Shown here: positions 52,507-61,599 of the stretch, in pieces
How the letters are laid out: every line of letters starts with the position of its first letter
How positions within the stretch are numbered: the first letter of the stretch is position 1
The notes under the pieces: model-generated
Database searches by the model: none
What the model was told of the DNA's origin: nothing
The model's input: the letters and a program-made list of their open reading frames with translations, nothing else
Assembly: GCF_030867385.1 (NCBI RefSeq)
Contig: NZ_JAPFBJ010000001.1
Location: forward strand, 1,054,001 to 1,118,000
Reading direction: 5' to 3'
Source: Sphingobium sp. DEHP117
GTDB lineage: Bacteria > Pseudomonadota > Alphaproteobacteria > Sphingomonadales > Sphingomonadaceae
DNA length: 64,000 nt
Position numbers and translations under genes: made by a program

Positions 52507-52983
52507 ATGATCATAGATGGTTTTGATCGCAAGATCCTCGCGACACTGCTCGAAAACGGCGTGGCGACCCAGGCCGAGCTGGGCGAGGCCGCTAACCTCT
52601 CTGGCCCGGCCGCCGGGCGGCGACAGCGCCAGCTGCAGGAAAAGGGCCTGATCAAGGGCTATCACGCAGAGCTGGATTTCGGGCGTTTTGGCTTCGGCGT
52701 GCTGGTGATGGTGTTGATCCAGCTGGAGCGACAGAGCCAGGAAACCCTTGCCGCGTTCGAACGGGCGGTAGCGCTGTGCCCCTCAGTCATGTCATGCCAT
52801 CTGCTATCGGGCGGGGAGGACTATCTGATAACCCTGCGCGCGCGCGACCTGCCCGACTTCGAGCGGATCCACCGGACCGAATTGTCCGAGCTGCCGGGCG
52901 TGGTGCGCATGCAGTCATTGTTTACGTTGCGCGAAGTCGTCTCGCGCGCCGCGCCCCCCGCTCTGCTGGCGCCGTTGCCTTGA
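52507..52983 (+). CDS. Lrp/AsnC family transcriptional regulator
   Basis: A 158-residue regulator with an N-terminal helix-turn-helix (IDGFDRKILATLLENGVATQAELGEAANLSGPAAGRRQRQLQEKGLIKGYHAEL) and a C-terminal RAM ligand domain (FGFGVLVMVLIQLERQSQETLAAFERAVALCPSVMSCHLLSGGEDYLITLRARDLPDFERI). By position, divergent from ald, it probably senses alanine and activates ald, as for known AldR/Lrp regulators; this is inference. The ATG has GGGAG ten bases before it. Confidence 0.93.
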   Translation: MIIDGFDRKILATLLENGVATQAELGEAANLSGPAAGRRQRQLQEKGLIKGYHAELDFGRFGFGVLVMVLIQLERQSQETLAAFERAVALCPSVMSCHLLSGGEDYLITLRARDLPDFERIHRTELSELPGVVRMQSLFTLREVVSRAAPPALLAPLP

Positions 52984-53048
52984 TCAGTGATGTCCGGGCC
53001 AGAATCGACGCCCTTACGACCTACTGCTTCTATAAAATCAGCGATTGC

Positions 53049-53099
53049 GGCAGGGCTGGTAAACAAGAATTAACCGCAAAAATTTACCATGCCCCTGCC
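53049..53099. promoter_or_regulatory. Long stem-loop upstream of the TPR glycosyltransferase gene
   Basis: GGCAGGGCTGGTAAA pairs with TTTACCATGCCCCTGCC across a 19-base A-rich loop, giving about 15 base pairs with one small bulge. It ends 46 bases before the TTG start of the glycosyltransferase gene and lies 65 bases after the regulator stop. There is no T-tract. It could be a terminator relic, an mRNA-stability hairpin or a leader structure. Confidence 0.5.
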
Positions 53100-53145
53100 T
53101 CGCGTCCCTGAAGCGCGGGCGTGAACGTGGCAGAGGGGCAAAACA

Positions 53146-55326
53146 TTGCAGATATTGATCGACCAGGCGCTGGAACTGGCGGGCACCCTTCCTCGCGCCG
53201 AGGCGGAAATGGTGTACCGCGAGCTGCTTACAGTGGCTCCGGGAAACCCGGCGATCCTGCAGGCCCTTGCGGCACTGCATGAGCCCGCGCCGCAGGAGTT
53301 GGCACCGCCGACCGAGGCTCTGGACGAGATCGTGTCGCTCTACGCTGCCGGACGTTTTCCAGAGGCGCTGGCACAGGCGACCGCCTTGCTCGACTGCTGT
53401 TCCCAAAGCGAGGTGCTCCATAACATCGCGGGCGCGCTGCATGCGGCGATGGCCCAATTTCAGGAGGCGATAGCGCATTACGATCAGGCGCTGGCGCTGG
53501 CGCCAGACTATTTTGAGGCGCTCAACAACCGGGGTATCGCGCTGATTGCCAGCAGGCGGTTGCCAGATGCCGTCGACAGCTTTGACCGGGCGCTCGGCTT
53601 CAACCCTGATTATGCCGAAGCCCATATGAACCGGGGCATAGCCCTCACCAGGCTGGGTCGCTGGGAAGACGCGCTCACCAGCGCAGATGCCGCCCTCCGG
53701 CTCAATCCCGGTCTGGCGGAAGCTTATAACAATCGCGGTAACACGCTGATGGGCCTTCATCGGGCAGACGAGGCGCTTGCCGATTTTGATCGGGCCATCG
53801 CGCTGCGTCCGAACTTCGCCGATGCCTTCGTCAATCGCGGCAACGCCCTCAAGACGCTGAAGCGGCCTGACGAGGCGGTCGCCAGCTATGATCAGGCACT
53901 TGCCTTCGTCCCCGCGCTTGTGGCCGCATGGAGTAACAAGGGCAGTGTCCTCAAGGATATGAAGCGGCTCGATGACGCGCTCGCCAGCCACCAACAGGCC
54001 CTCTGTCTCAACCCCGGCTCGGCCCTTGCCATGAGCGAAGTGCGCACGCTCAAGGCGCATATGTGCCTCTGGGACGAGGATAACCGCCCTGCGCTGCTCG
54101 GGACGGGCGACGATGCCGTGCCGCCCTTCTACATGCTGCGGCTTGACGATGACCCTGCGCGCCAGCTGCAAGGCGCGCGAGCGTGGAGCGCGGCGCGCTA
54201 TGGCCCCGACCGCGACCCGGCCTTTCCGCCGCGCGAACGGGGTGGAAGGATCCGCATCGGCTATTTCTCGGCAGATTTTCGAGAGCATGCGGTCATGTAT
54301 CTGATCGCCCGATTATTCGAATTACACGACCGGGAGCGTTTCGAGATTCACGCCTTCTCCTATGGTGCCGCCGCGCGCGACGACATGCGACAACGGCTGG
54401 TGTCGGCGGTCGATGAGTTTCACCAGGTCGATCATCTTGGCGACGAAGCGATATCCAAACTCGCGAGAAGCCTCGATATCGATATCGCAGTCGACCTGAT
54501 GGGGCATACAGAGAATACGCGGATGGGCATTTTCGCGCATCGCGCAGCGCCGGCGCAGGTAAACTATCTCGGCTATCCCGGCACCAGCGGGGCGGAGTTC
54601 ATTGATCACATCATTGCCGACCCCATCGTGATCCCGCAGGCGCAACGCCCGCACTATTCAGAGAATGTGCTGTACCTGCCGCATTGCTATCAGCCCAACG
54701 ACAACCGCCGCGCCATCGCTGACCACATGTTCACCCGCGCCGAGGCTGGCCTGCCGGAAAATGCGTTCGTCTTCGCCTGCTTCAACGCCAGCTACAAGAT
54801 CACGATGCAGGAGTTCGATATCTGGATGCGGCTGCTCGGGCAGGTACCAGGCAGCGTGCTGTGGCTCTACCGGAGCAACCGCTGGGCCGAGGACAATCTG
54901 CGCAACGAAGCGGAAAAGCGCGGCATTGATGCGCGGCGCCTCGTATTTGCCGGCGCCTTGCCGGTGGAACAGCACCTTGCCCGCCAGCATCTGGCCGATC
55001 TGTTCCTCGATACCTTTGCGGTGAACGCGCACACGACCGCGAGCGATGCCCTGTGGGGCGGCCTGCCGGTGCTGACCTGCATGGGGCAGAGCTTTGCGGC
55101 CCGCGTTGCGGGCAGCCTGCTCTATGCGGTGGATTTGCCCGAACTGGTGACGCAAACGCGCGAAGACTATGAAGCCTTGGCGCTCGATCTCGCCACCAAC
55201 CCGCAGCGCCTTGCCGACCTGCGCGCGCGGCTTGCGGCCAACCGGCTCTCCGCGCCGCTGTTCGATACCGAGGGACATGTTCGCGCGGTCGAACAGCTCT
55301 ATGAGCAGATTACGCTGCTGCCCTAG
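53146..55326 (+). CDS. TPR protein with SPINDLY/OGT-type glycosyltransferase domain (GT41)
   Basis: A 726-residue protein. Residues about 1-310 are tetratricopeptide repeats (AIAHYDQALALAPDYFEALNNRGIALI; AVDSFDRALGFNPDYAEAHMNRGIALTRLGRWEDAL and three or more further units). The remainder is the O-GlcNAc-transferase-like domain: RIRIGYFSADFREHAVMYLIARLFELHDRERFEIHAFSYG, QVNYLGYPGTSGAEFIDHIIADP, HCYQPNDNRR and LPVLTCMGQSFAARVAGSLL. It probably glycosylates proteins; targets are unknown. It starts at TTG with GAGGGG eight bases before. Its TAG stop lies in the CTAG end of the 170-bp element. Confidence 0.88.
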   Translation: MQILIDQALELAGTLPRAEAEMVYRELLTVAPGNPAILQALAALHEPAPQELAPPTEALDEIVSLYAAGRFPEALAQATALLDCCSQSEVLHNIAGALHAAMAQFQEAIAHYDQALALAPDYFEALNNRGIALIASRRLPDAVDSFDRALGFNPDYAEAHMNRGIALTRLGRWEDALTSADAALRLNPGLAEAYNNRGNTLMGLHRADEALADFDRAIALRPNFADAFVNRGNALKTLKRPDEAVASYDQALAFVPALVAAWSNKGSVLKDMKRLDDALASHQQALCLNPGSALAMSEVRTLKAHMCLWDEDNRPALLGTGDDAVPPFYMLRLDDDPARQLQGARAWSAARYGPDRDPAFPPRERGGRIRIGYFSADFREHAVMYLIARLFELHDRERFEIHAFSYGAAARDDMRQRLVSAVDEFHQVDHLGDEAISKLARSLDIDIAVDLMGHTENTRMGIFAHRAAPAQVNYLGYPGTSGAEFIDHIIADPIVIPQAQRPHYSENVLYLPHCYQPNDNRRAIADHMFTRAEAGLPENAFVFACFNASYKITMQEFDIWMRLLGQVPGSVLWLYRSNRWAEDNLRNEAEKRGIDARRLVFAGALPVEQHLARQHLADLFLDTFAVNAHTTASDALWGGLPVLTCMGQSFAARVAGSLLYAVDLPELVTQTREDYEALALDLATNPQRLADLRARLAANRLSAPLFDTEGHVRAVEQLYEQITLLP

Positions 55327-55492
55327 GGGCCGTGGGGATTCAGTTCAGATGGAGCCGGGGCCGCAGGCGACCGCAGGGCAAAAGGGGGATTTTCGAGCAT
55401 CGGAGCGCAGCGTACTTAAAGGTACGTGAGCACCAAAGCGCAGAAAATTGCGCTTTGCAGGCCTATATGAACTGAATCCCCACAGCCCCTAG
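55323..55492. repeat. 170-bp terminal-inverted-repeat element, copy 2 (MITE-like)
   Basis: Same length and structure as the copy at 8158-8327, with seven substitutions. Here the inverted ends match better: CTAGGGGC...GCCCCTAG and GATTCAGTTCA / TGAACTGAATC. It fills the entire gap between two convergent genes. Its left CTAG gives the TAG stop of the glycosyltransferase gene and its right CTAG gives the TAG stop of folP. The long hairpin would also act as a bidirectional barrier to transcription read-through. Confidence 0.87.
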
Positions 55493-56604
55493 CCGACCAG
55501 CGCGGCGTCGCGCAGCCCTCGCCACACATGCACCGCCTGCACCGTCTCGCGCACATCGTGCACGCGCAGTATCTGCGCGCCCTGCTCCACCCCGCGCATG
55601 CCGAGCGCGAGCGAACCGCCGAGCCGCGCATCCGCCGGGGCTTCGTTTGACAGCGCACCGATCATCCGCTTGCGGCTTGCTCCCAGCAACACAGGCACGC
55701 CCAGCCCCTGAAACAGCGCCAGCCTATTCATGATGGCGAGGTTGTCGGCGAGCGACTTGCCGAAGCCTAGTCCCGGATCGACGACAATCTTGTCCTGCGG
55801 GATCGCTGCCGCGACACAGGCTGCTATCCGCGCCTCCAGCGCATCATACACATCGAGTACGGCATCCTGATAGCTACCGCCCGCATGCGGATCGTCACCG
55901 GCCGAGGGGCTGTGCATCAACACCACCGGGCACCCCGCCCGCGCCACTACCTCCATGCTGCGCGGATCGTGCGCCAGGGCGGATATATCGTTGATCAGGC
56001 CCGCGCCCGCCGCCAGCGCCGCCTCCATCACCGCGGCCTTGCGCGTATCGATGCTGACCGGCACTCCACTGGCGGCCAATCGCTCGATCACGGGAACAAC
56101 GCGGGCGATCTCGTCTCCCTCCCAGACCTTTTCGGCGCGGGGGCGGGTGGATTCGCCGCCGACGTCTATGATCGCCGCCCCCGCAGCCGCCATCGCAAAA
56201 CCCGCGTCGGCCGCCGCCTGCGCGTCATCCAGATGCTTGCCACCGTCAGAGAAGCTGTCCGGCGTCATGTTCATTATGCCCATAACCTGAGGCACATCGA
56301 AGCGGATCATGCGGTCGCGAAGCGCGATCGGCGGGCGAATCGCGGTGATGTTGCGCGCAAGCTGCGCCACCCGCTCCGCAAGTGGCGCGATCAGATGTGC
56401 GCACCAATCATCGAACTCGGCCACGGAGACGCGGTGACGCTGGATCGTCCCCTCCGCGCGCGAGGTGACCTCATAGCCCTGAAACCAGATGAGGCCACCG
56501 CCCATGCGCGCGGTCTGGCCGTCCAGCCCCACCGGACTTTCAGCAAACCAGATCGGGCGGAGATAGAGCTGCGTGCCAGCGGTGAGGAGCGAAGGATCGA
56601 TCAT
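55489..56604 (-). CDS. folP: Dihydropteroate synthase
   Basis: Joins p-aminobenzoate to the pterin diphosphate in folate synthesis; the target of sulfonamides. The core starts at about residue 105: PQVMGIMNMTPDSFSDGGKHLDDAQAAADAGFAMAAAGAAIIDVGGESTRPRAE. Further motifs are VSIDTRKAAVMEAALAAGAGLINDISAL, VDPGLGFGKSLADNLAIMNRL and GASRKRMIG. The first 100 residues are an extension (LYLRPIWFAESPVG...WFQGYEVTSR) of unknown role. The TAG stop is formed by the end of the 170-bp element. Confidence 0.95.
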   Translation of the reverse strand: MIDPSLLTAGTQLYLRPIWFAESPVGLDGQTARMGGGLIWFQGYEVTSRAEGTIQRHRVSVAEFDDWCAHLIAPLAERVAQLARNITAIRPPIALRDRMIRFDVPQVMGIMNMTPDSFSDGGKHLDDAQAAADAGFAMAAAGAAIIDVGGESTRPRAEKVWEGDEIARVVPVIERLAASGVPVSIDTRKAAVMEAALAAGAGLINDISALAHDPRSMEVVARAGCPVVLMHSPSAGDDPHAGGSYQDAVLDVYDALEARIAACVAAAIPQDKIVVDPGLGFGKSLADNLAIMNRLALFQGLGVPVLLGASRKRMIGALSNEAPADARLGGSLALGMRGVEQGAQILRVHDVRETVQAVHVWRGLRDAALVG

Positions 56605-56689
56605 GTAGCCGTTATGGAGCGCGGGGCGCGGCAGGGCAAGCGGTCACGCCTTCGCAACTGCATGTGACACCTGCCCTCCCTCGCTCCTT

Positions 56690-57304
56690 TCAGCCTGGCT
56701 GGTCAGCGCGGGCGGCGCCGTCGCCATCCAGATTCTGCCCGACGAAATCCCAGTTAACGGCGTTGCGGAGCAGCGCCTCGGCATAGTCCGGCCGGGCGTT
56801 GCGATAGTCGATATAGTAGGCGTGTTCCCACACATCGAGGATGAAAAGCGGCTGCACGCCCTCGTGCGCGACCGGCGTGTCGGCGTCATGATAGGAGGTC
56901 ACTTCGAGCTTTCCATCCTTGAGGTTGAGCGCCGCCCAACCGGACGCGAAATGCCCCACGGCCTCGGCCTTCAACTTGCCCACCAGTGCGTTGAGAGAGC
57001 CGAAGGCTTCGTCGATCATCGTTTCAAGACGACCGCTGGGCTGTGTCGGCTGCGGGCTGAGGCACTGCCAGTAGAAGCTGTGGTTCCAGATCTGCCCCAC
57101 CTGATTGAACAGCGTTCCCGAGGACGATCGGATGAGTTCCACCAGCGACTTGCCCTGCAACGCCGGATCGGCCGCAATCAGCTCGTTCGCCTTGGTCACA
57201 TAAGCCAGATGGTGCTTGCCGTGATGATAGTCGAAGGTCTCGGCGGAGAGATAGTCACCGAAGGCGTCTTTGGAATATGGAAGATCGGGAAGCGTGAAAG
57301 CCAT
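56690..57304 (-). CDS. sodB: Superoxide dismutase, iron type
   Basis: Cytoplasmic superoxide dismutase of 204 residues. Metal ligands are in YHHGKHHLAYV, WNHSFYWQCL, and the closing DVWEHAYYIDYRNARPDYAEALL. A glutamine before WNH (NQVGQIWNHSFYW) and overall length fit the iron form, though cambialistic activity cannot be excluded. FTLPDLPYSKDAFGDYLSAETFDYHHG is the standard N-terminus. It lies 85 bases upstream of folP on the same strand. Confidence 0.95.
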   Translation of the reverse strand: MAFTLPDLPYSKDAFGDYLSAETFDYHHGKHHLAYVTKANELIAADPALQGKSLVELIRSSSGTLFNQVGQIWNHSFYWQCLSPQPTQPSGRLETMIDEAFGSLNALVGKLKAEAVGHFASGWAALNLKDGKLEVTSYHDADTPVAHEGVQPLFILDVWEHAYYIDYRNARPDYAEALLRNAVNWDFVGQNLDGDGAARADQPG

Positions 57305-57531
57305 GGGATTGTCCTGTGTCAGGGTTGGAGGATCTTTGTGAACGCCTCCAACGCTCCGACCGGGAAGAATGTCCGGCTCCGGCGGATTTTATTGCGTCAT
57401 GGTAAGTTCTGCTAACGCCACGTGCGACGAAACGCATTAACTGTGTGACAATCCGTTCATCTTGGAATAAACCTCGGGCACAGCGGCGCTGGAGGCCGCG
57501 GTGAATTCAAAATCATAGCATGGGGGAAGCC

Positions 57532-58095
57532 ATGACCAAGTTTTTCGGAAATCTTCATATGGTGCTGGTTGCCGGCCTGGTGCTGGCGCTTGCGGTAATG
57601 TTCGGCGCGCATGCTGATATGGTGACAGCCAACGCGGTGTTTCGCTGGTTGCACCTGTTCTTCGGTATCACATGGATCGGCCTGCTCTATTATTTCAATT
57701 TCGTGCAGATTCCGACCATGCCGAAAATTCCGGCTGAGCTGAAGCCGGGTGTCTCCAAGCATATTGCGCCCTCCGCTTTGTTCTTTTTCCGCTGGGGCGC
57801 GGCTTTCACGGTGCTGACCGGCCTTATCGTCGCCTATCTTTCGGGCTATCTGGTTGAGGCGCTGAGCCTGCAGGAGCCGTTCAAGCTGATCGGCATCGGC
57901 ATGTGGCTGGCGCTCATCATGGCATTCAACGTCTGGTTCGTGATCTGGCCGGCGCAGCAGAAGGCGCTGGGTCTCGTCGAGGCGGACGACGCCACCAAGG
58001 CGGCGGCGGCGACCCGCGCGATGATGTTCTCGCGCACCAACACATTGCTCTCGCTCGCGATGCTCTATGCCATGGTCAACGCCAACAACGGCTGA
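57532..58095 (+). CDS. Urate hydroxylase PuuD-like membrane protein
   Basis: A 187-residue membrane protein with four or five hydrophobic segments that resembles the membrane part of PuuD (RWLHLFFGITWIGLLYYFNFVQIPTMPKI; APSALFFFRWGAAFTVLTGLIVAYLSGYL; FNVWFVIWPAQQKALG). The cytochrome c domain of full PuuD is missing, so urate oxidation is doubtful and the label is by similarity only. The ATG at 57532 has GGGGGAAG upstream and is preferred over 57520. A strong terminator follows. Confidence 0.75.
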   Translation: MTKFFGNLHMVLVAGLVLALAVMFGAHADMVTANAVFRWLHLFFGITWIGLLYYFNFVQIPTMPKIPAELKPGVSKHIAPSALFFFRWGAAFTVLTGLIVAYLSGYLVEALSLQEPFKLIGIGMWLALIMAFNVWFVIWPAQQKALGLVEADDATKAAAATRAMMFSRTNTLLSLAMLYAMVNANNG

Positions 58096-58124
58096 CGCAA
58101 AGCGCGTTTAAACAGGGGAAAATG

Positions 58125-58162
58125 CGGGGAGAAGGCGGCGAACGCTTCCTTCTCCCCGTTTT
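58125..58162 (+). terminator. Rho-independent terminator after the PuuD-like gene
   Basis: An eleven-base-pair perfect stem (CGGGGAGAAGG / CCTTCTCCCCG) with a twelve-base loop is followed by TTTT. It lies 30 bases after the stop codon and 18 bases before the sufE start. Confidence 0.85.
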
Positions 58163-58180
58163 GCGTTTATAGCGGCCGGC

Positions 58181-58585
58181 ATGACCGCACTTTCCGAGAT
58201 ATATGAGGAATATGAGTTCCTCGAGCCTGACGACCGCTATCGCCTGCTGATCGAGCTGGGGCGCGCGCTTGAAGCGATGCCCGACGCGCTCAAGACCGAC
58301 GCGACTCTGGTGCGCGGATGCTCAGCCGCCGTCTGGGTCTATCCTCAACGCATGGAAGACGGGCGGCTGCATTTCCTTGCGGACAGCAACGCCGCAATCA
58401 CCAAGGGCATCATCGCGCTGGTGCTCAAGACCGTTCAGGACCAAAGCCCGCGCCAAGTGGCGGACGCTGATATTGAGGGCGCTCTGGCGCCGTTCGACCT
58501 CAAGAACCAGCTTTCCTCCAACCGCACGCAAGGCATCCCCAACATGATCGCGCTGATCCGTGAGACGGCGGCGCGCTATCTTTGA
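58181..58585 (+). CDS. sufE: Cysteine desulfuration protein SufE
   Basis: SufE accepts persulfide sulfur from SufS and passes it to SufB for Fe-S cluster assembly. The 134-residue protein has [49 protein letters not shown]; the sulfur-accepting cysteine is in VRGCSA (residue 47). The rest of a suf operon is not here. It is followed by, and may overlap, the flavin-dependent monooxygenase gene. Confidence 0.94.
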   Translation: MTALSEIYEEYEFLEPDDRYRLLIELGRALEAMPDALKTDATLVRGCSAAVWVYPQRMEDGRLHFLADSNAAITKGIIALVLKTVQDQSPRQVADADIEGALAPFDLKNQLSSNRTQGIPNMIALIRETAARYL

Positions 58586-58623
58586 ACGACAGGGGGGATG
58601 ACGCCACAGAGTACGCACCCCAT

Positions 58624-59634
58624 ATGGCGGTGATGACCAAACTCTCCCTCCTCGATCTCGTCCCCGTCACCCAAGGCGGAAGCGTGCGCGAAGCGCTGAT
58701 CCGCGCCGCCGATCTTGCCCAACATGCCGAGGCATTGGGCTATGAACGCTATTGGACCGCCGAACATCACGGCATGGCTGGCATCGCATCCGCCGCCACG
58801 TCCGTCGTGCTCGCCCATGTCGGCGCGGCGACCAAGAGCATTCGCATCGGCGCGGGCGGGATCATGCTGCCCAATCATGCTCCGCTCGCCATTGCCGAGC
58901 AGTTCGGCACGCTCGACGCGCTGTTCCCGGGCCGGGTAGACCTCGGCCTCGGCCGCGCGCCCGGATCGGACCAACGCGTCGCGCAGGCGATGCGGCGCAA
59001 CCTCATGAGCGGAGCCGAGAGCTTTCCGCAGGATGTGATGGAGCTTCAGGCCTATTTTGCCGGGGATGCGCGGCTGGGTTTCGAGGCAACGCCGGGCACT
59101 GGCGCGAATGTGCCGATCTGGATACTGGGTTCCAGCCTTTATGGCGCTCAGCTCGCCGCGCATCTGGGCCTGCCCTATGCCTTCGCCTCGCACTTCGCGC
59201 CCGATATGCTGGACGACGCGCTGCACATCTATCGGCGGGATTTCAAACCGTCGGCCCAGCTGCAACAACCTTATGCCATGGCCGGCTTCAACATCTTTGC
59301 CGCCGAAAGCAAGGAGGAGGCCGAGCTGATCGCTACCTCGATGATGCAGTCAGTGGTCGCGCTGCGGACCGGCAATCCGGGCCTGCTGAAACCGCCGGTC
59401 CCGGGCTATCGTGATACGCTGCCGCCGATGGCGCAATCGATGCTGGCGAATTTCTTCGCCGCGTCGAGCATCGGTACGCAGGAGGATGTCGAGCGTGATC
59501 TCGCCGCCTTCATTCGCCGCACCCGTGTCGACGAAGTCATCGTCGGCGGGCACATTTATGACCAGAGCGCGCGCAAACGTTCGCTGGAAATCGGCATGGC
59601 TGTATTGCAGGCGATAGAGGCGGTTACGGCTTGA
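58624..59634 (+). CDS. LLM-class flavin-dependent oxidoreductase
   Basis: A 336-residue luciferase-like monooxygenase-fold protein that would use reduced flavin. Typical stretches are [110 protein letters not shown], close to the MsnO8-type group. The substrate is unknown. The frame is open from a TTG at 58582 overlapping sufE; the ATG at 58624 or 58633 begins the conserved part. Its 3' end overlaps the convergent J-domain gene by 11 bases. Confidence 0.9.
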   Translation: MAVMTKLSLLDLVPVTQGGSVREALIRAADLAQHAEALGYERYWTAEHHGMAGIASAATSVVLAHVGAATKSIRIGAGGIMLPNHAPLAIAEQFGTLDALFPGRVDLGLGRAPGSDQRVAQAMRRNLMSGAESFPQDVMELQAYFAGDARLGFEATPGTGANVPIWILGSSLYGAQLAAHLGLPYAFASHFAPDMLDDALHIYRRDFKPSAQLQQPYAMAGFNIFAAESKEEAELIATSMMQSVVALRTGNPGLLKPPVPGYRDTLPPMAQSMLANFFAASSIGTQEDVERDLAAFIRRTRVDEVIVGGHIYDQSARKRSLEIGMAVLQAIEAVTA

Positions 59635-60157
59635 AGGTCCGGCGCTCCTCGGCGGTGCGCAGTACGTCATAAGCCGCCTGAATCGCCTGAAACCTGAGCG
59701 CGGCGTCCTTGTCGTCGGGCTTCACGTCTGGGTGATTGGCCTTGGCGAGCCGCCGCCAGCTCTTGCGCACTGCCTCGAAGTCGGCGTCGCTCTCCAGCTC
59801 CAGTATCTCCAGCGCACGCATCTCGTCGCGACTGCGGGTGCCGTCACCGGGCGCTCCCCAGCCATAGAAGGCGCCGCTGGAAAAGCCGCCTGCGTCACGC
59901 CGCTCGTCATGCTCGCGCCGCGCCCGCTCTTCCTCGTCCAGCCCCTGAAAATAGTCCCAGCCCTTGTTATATTCGGCGGCATGGGCTTGGCAGAAATACC
60001 AGCGCTCCTTGCTGTTGGGTGATTTGGGCGCGGGGCAATCTCCACGTTCTTCGCAACCATGCCGGTCGCACAGCCGCACCTGCTGCGCCGCGCGATCCGC
60101 GCCATAGCCGCCCCAGCGGGGAAAGCCCCAATCGTTCCTGCGTCCTGCTCTCGCCAT
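59624..60157 (-). CDS. J-domain protein (DnaJ-like co-chaperone)
   Basis: A 177-residue protein with the J domain at the C-terminus ([59 protein letters not shown]), including the HPD motif that stimulates DnaK ATPase. The N-terminal half has a Cys/His set ([49 protein letters not shown]), which could bind zinc and is typical of an alphaproteobacterial J-protein group. The start [16 protein letters not shown] at 60157 is preferred over the longer frame from 60211. Confidence 0.9.
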   Translation of the reverse strand: MARAGRRNDWGFPRWGGYGADRAAQQVRLCDRHGCEERGDCPAPKSPNSKERWYFCQAHAAEYNKGWDYFQGLDEEERARREHDERRDAGGFSSGAFYGWGAPGDGTRSRDEMRALEILELESDADFEAVRKSWRRLAKANHPDVKPDDKDAALRFQAIQAAYDVLRTAEERRTFKP

Positions 60158-60263
60158 AAGCCGCACAATGTAGCCGCCCGATGCGACGGAAGGAAGACGC
60201 AAGGGTGCCACAGCGCCGTTTTTTCTCGTCGCCTTGCGCCATCGATGCTGCTATTGCGACCGG

Positions 60264-60686
60264 GCCAGAGGGTCGGGCGGCCGCGGCGGGGGCAACCCCG
60301 GCGAGGAAAGTCCGGGCTCCACGAAACAACGGTGCCGGATAACGTCCGGCGAGGGTAACCTCAGGGACAGTGCAACAGAAAGCAGGTCGCGTCAGCCTTC
60401 AAGGCTTAAGGCTTCGGCCGCGTGACAGTGAAAGGGTGCGGTAAGAGCGCACCGCGCCCCCGGCAACGGCGGGCGGCACGGTAAACCCCACCGGGAGCAA
60501 GACCGAATAGGGACGGCGCGCTTGTCCGCAAGGGCCAAGCAGGGTGTTTCGCCCCAGATCGTCCGGGTTGGTTGCTTGAGGGGCGGAGCAATCCGCCTCC
60601 TAGAGGAATGGCCGCCCATCCGCCCGCATGTCCCTTTTGGGAAACGGCGGCGCGGTGGACAGAACCCGGCTTATAGACCCTCTGGC
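60264..60686 (+). ncRNA. rnpB: RNase P RNA, bacterial class A
   Basis: The catalytic RNA that trims 5' leaders from pre-tRNA. The 5' end GCCAGAGGGTC pairs with 3' GACCCTCTGGC to form helix P1. Universal segments are present: GAGGAAAGTCCGGGCTCC, CAGGGACAGTGCAACAGAAAG, GGTAAGAGCGCACCG, AAACCCCACCGGGAGCAAG, and the 3' AGAACCCGGCTTATAGACC. Length about 423 bases. A T-run after 60687 may end transcription. An open frame starting at 60628 overlaps its 3' part and is not used. Confidence 0.96.
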
Positions 60687-60819
60687 GCTTGTTTTTTCCG
60701 CAAGATCAGTGTCCCGTGCTGAGACGATACGTAATCAGGTCCATTTTGGTGCGACTTTCAGCTTGCCAGCGCGAGCGGAATTGCGGATGCGCGAGGGGTA
60801 TCATTCTTCGGGGGATGGC

Positions 60820-61500
60820 ATGAAGGCGGCGAAATGGGCGAGCGCGGCGATTGCGGGTGCGATGATGATGGCAGCGCCGAGTCATGCTAAGATTCTCGTT
60901 TTCAATTACAGCGCGAGAGTGGATCAGTCTGGGCAGGGTGCACCAGTGGGAACGCTGATCGCTGGCAGTTTTTCCTATGACAATAACTTGCAACCCCACG
61001 CTTCGTATCCAGGCACTTATGGCGACGTTGGGGCATATCAGAGCCCAACAATTCGATTGAGCGCCAACATCAGCGGGAGCAAAATATCCGGCGGCGGAAC
61101 TGCAACGGTTTTCGATTCTCACACCCCCTATTCAGTGAATACTCCTGCTGACGAAGACAGCCTCTTTATCGGTGATTTTACTGGACCTTTAATCGGCATT
61201 TCAATTTATGGCCCGAACGAAAACTGGCTAAACAACACAAATTTACCCTCCGCCTTTCCCTTCACCCTGACACAAGGCCACTTTCCGGACCCACGCGACG
61301 GAGACGGCCTCATGGTTCCTGCGGGCGAGTTGTTTTATAATGATCTAAAAGGGTATGGCTTCAACGCGGTGGTCCTCTCCGTGACAAGTGCCGCCGTTCC
61401 CGAACCCGCAACATGGTCCCTCCTCATCATCGGTTTCGGCGGTATCGGCGCTGCGATGCGGCGCCGGATGAAGCACGCTGGGGCGCTGGCCGGAGCCTGA
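60820..61500 (+). CDS. PEP-CTERM sorting-domain protein
   Basis: A 226-residue exported protein. The signal peptide is MKAAKWASAAIAGAMMMAAPSHA, cleaved before KILVF. A beta-rich extracytoplasmic domain of about 175 residues has no recognised family. The C-terminal signal is VPEPATWSLLIIGFGGIG followed by AAMRRRMKH: PEP box, hydrophobic helix and arginine cluster. Such proteins are processed by an exosortase and sent to the surface or matrix; no exosortase is encoded in the window. The ATG at 60820 is fixed by the signal peptide; the frame upstream runs through rnpB. Confidence 0.88.
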   Translation: MKAAKWASAAIAGAMMMAAPSHAKILVFNYSARVDQSGQGAPVGTLIAGSFSYDNNLQPHASYPGTYGDVGAYQSPTIRLSANISGSKISGGGTATVFDSHTPYSVNTPADEDSLFIGDFTGPLIGISIYGPNENWLNNTNLPSAFPFTLTQGHFPDPRDGDGLMVPAGELFYNDLKGYGFNAVVLSVTSAAVPEPATWSLLIIGFGGIGAAMRRRMKHAGALAGA

Positions 61501-61508
61501 AAAACTCA

Positions 61509-61588
61509 TCGTCATCCCCGCGAAAGCGGGGATCCAGATTTTGCGAGCGTCGGCTCAGACTAGATTCCCGCGTTCGCGGGAATGACGA
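61509..61588. repeat. REP doublet (REPIN-like)
   Basis: Two hairpins in inverted order: TCGTCATCCCCGCGAAAGCGGGGAT and ATTCCCGCGTTCGCGGGAATGACGA, about 28 bases apart, forming an 80-base palindromic unit with TCGTCAT...ATGACGA ends. It fills the space between two convergent genes and probably also halts transcription from both sides. Confidence 0.75.
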
Positions 61589-61599
61589 TAATCGCCTGC

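Noticed and set aside
60628..60819. Upstream extension of the PEP-CTERM frame
   Set aside because: It overlaps the 3' part of the RNase P RNA, and the signal peptide fixes the start at 60820.
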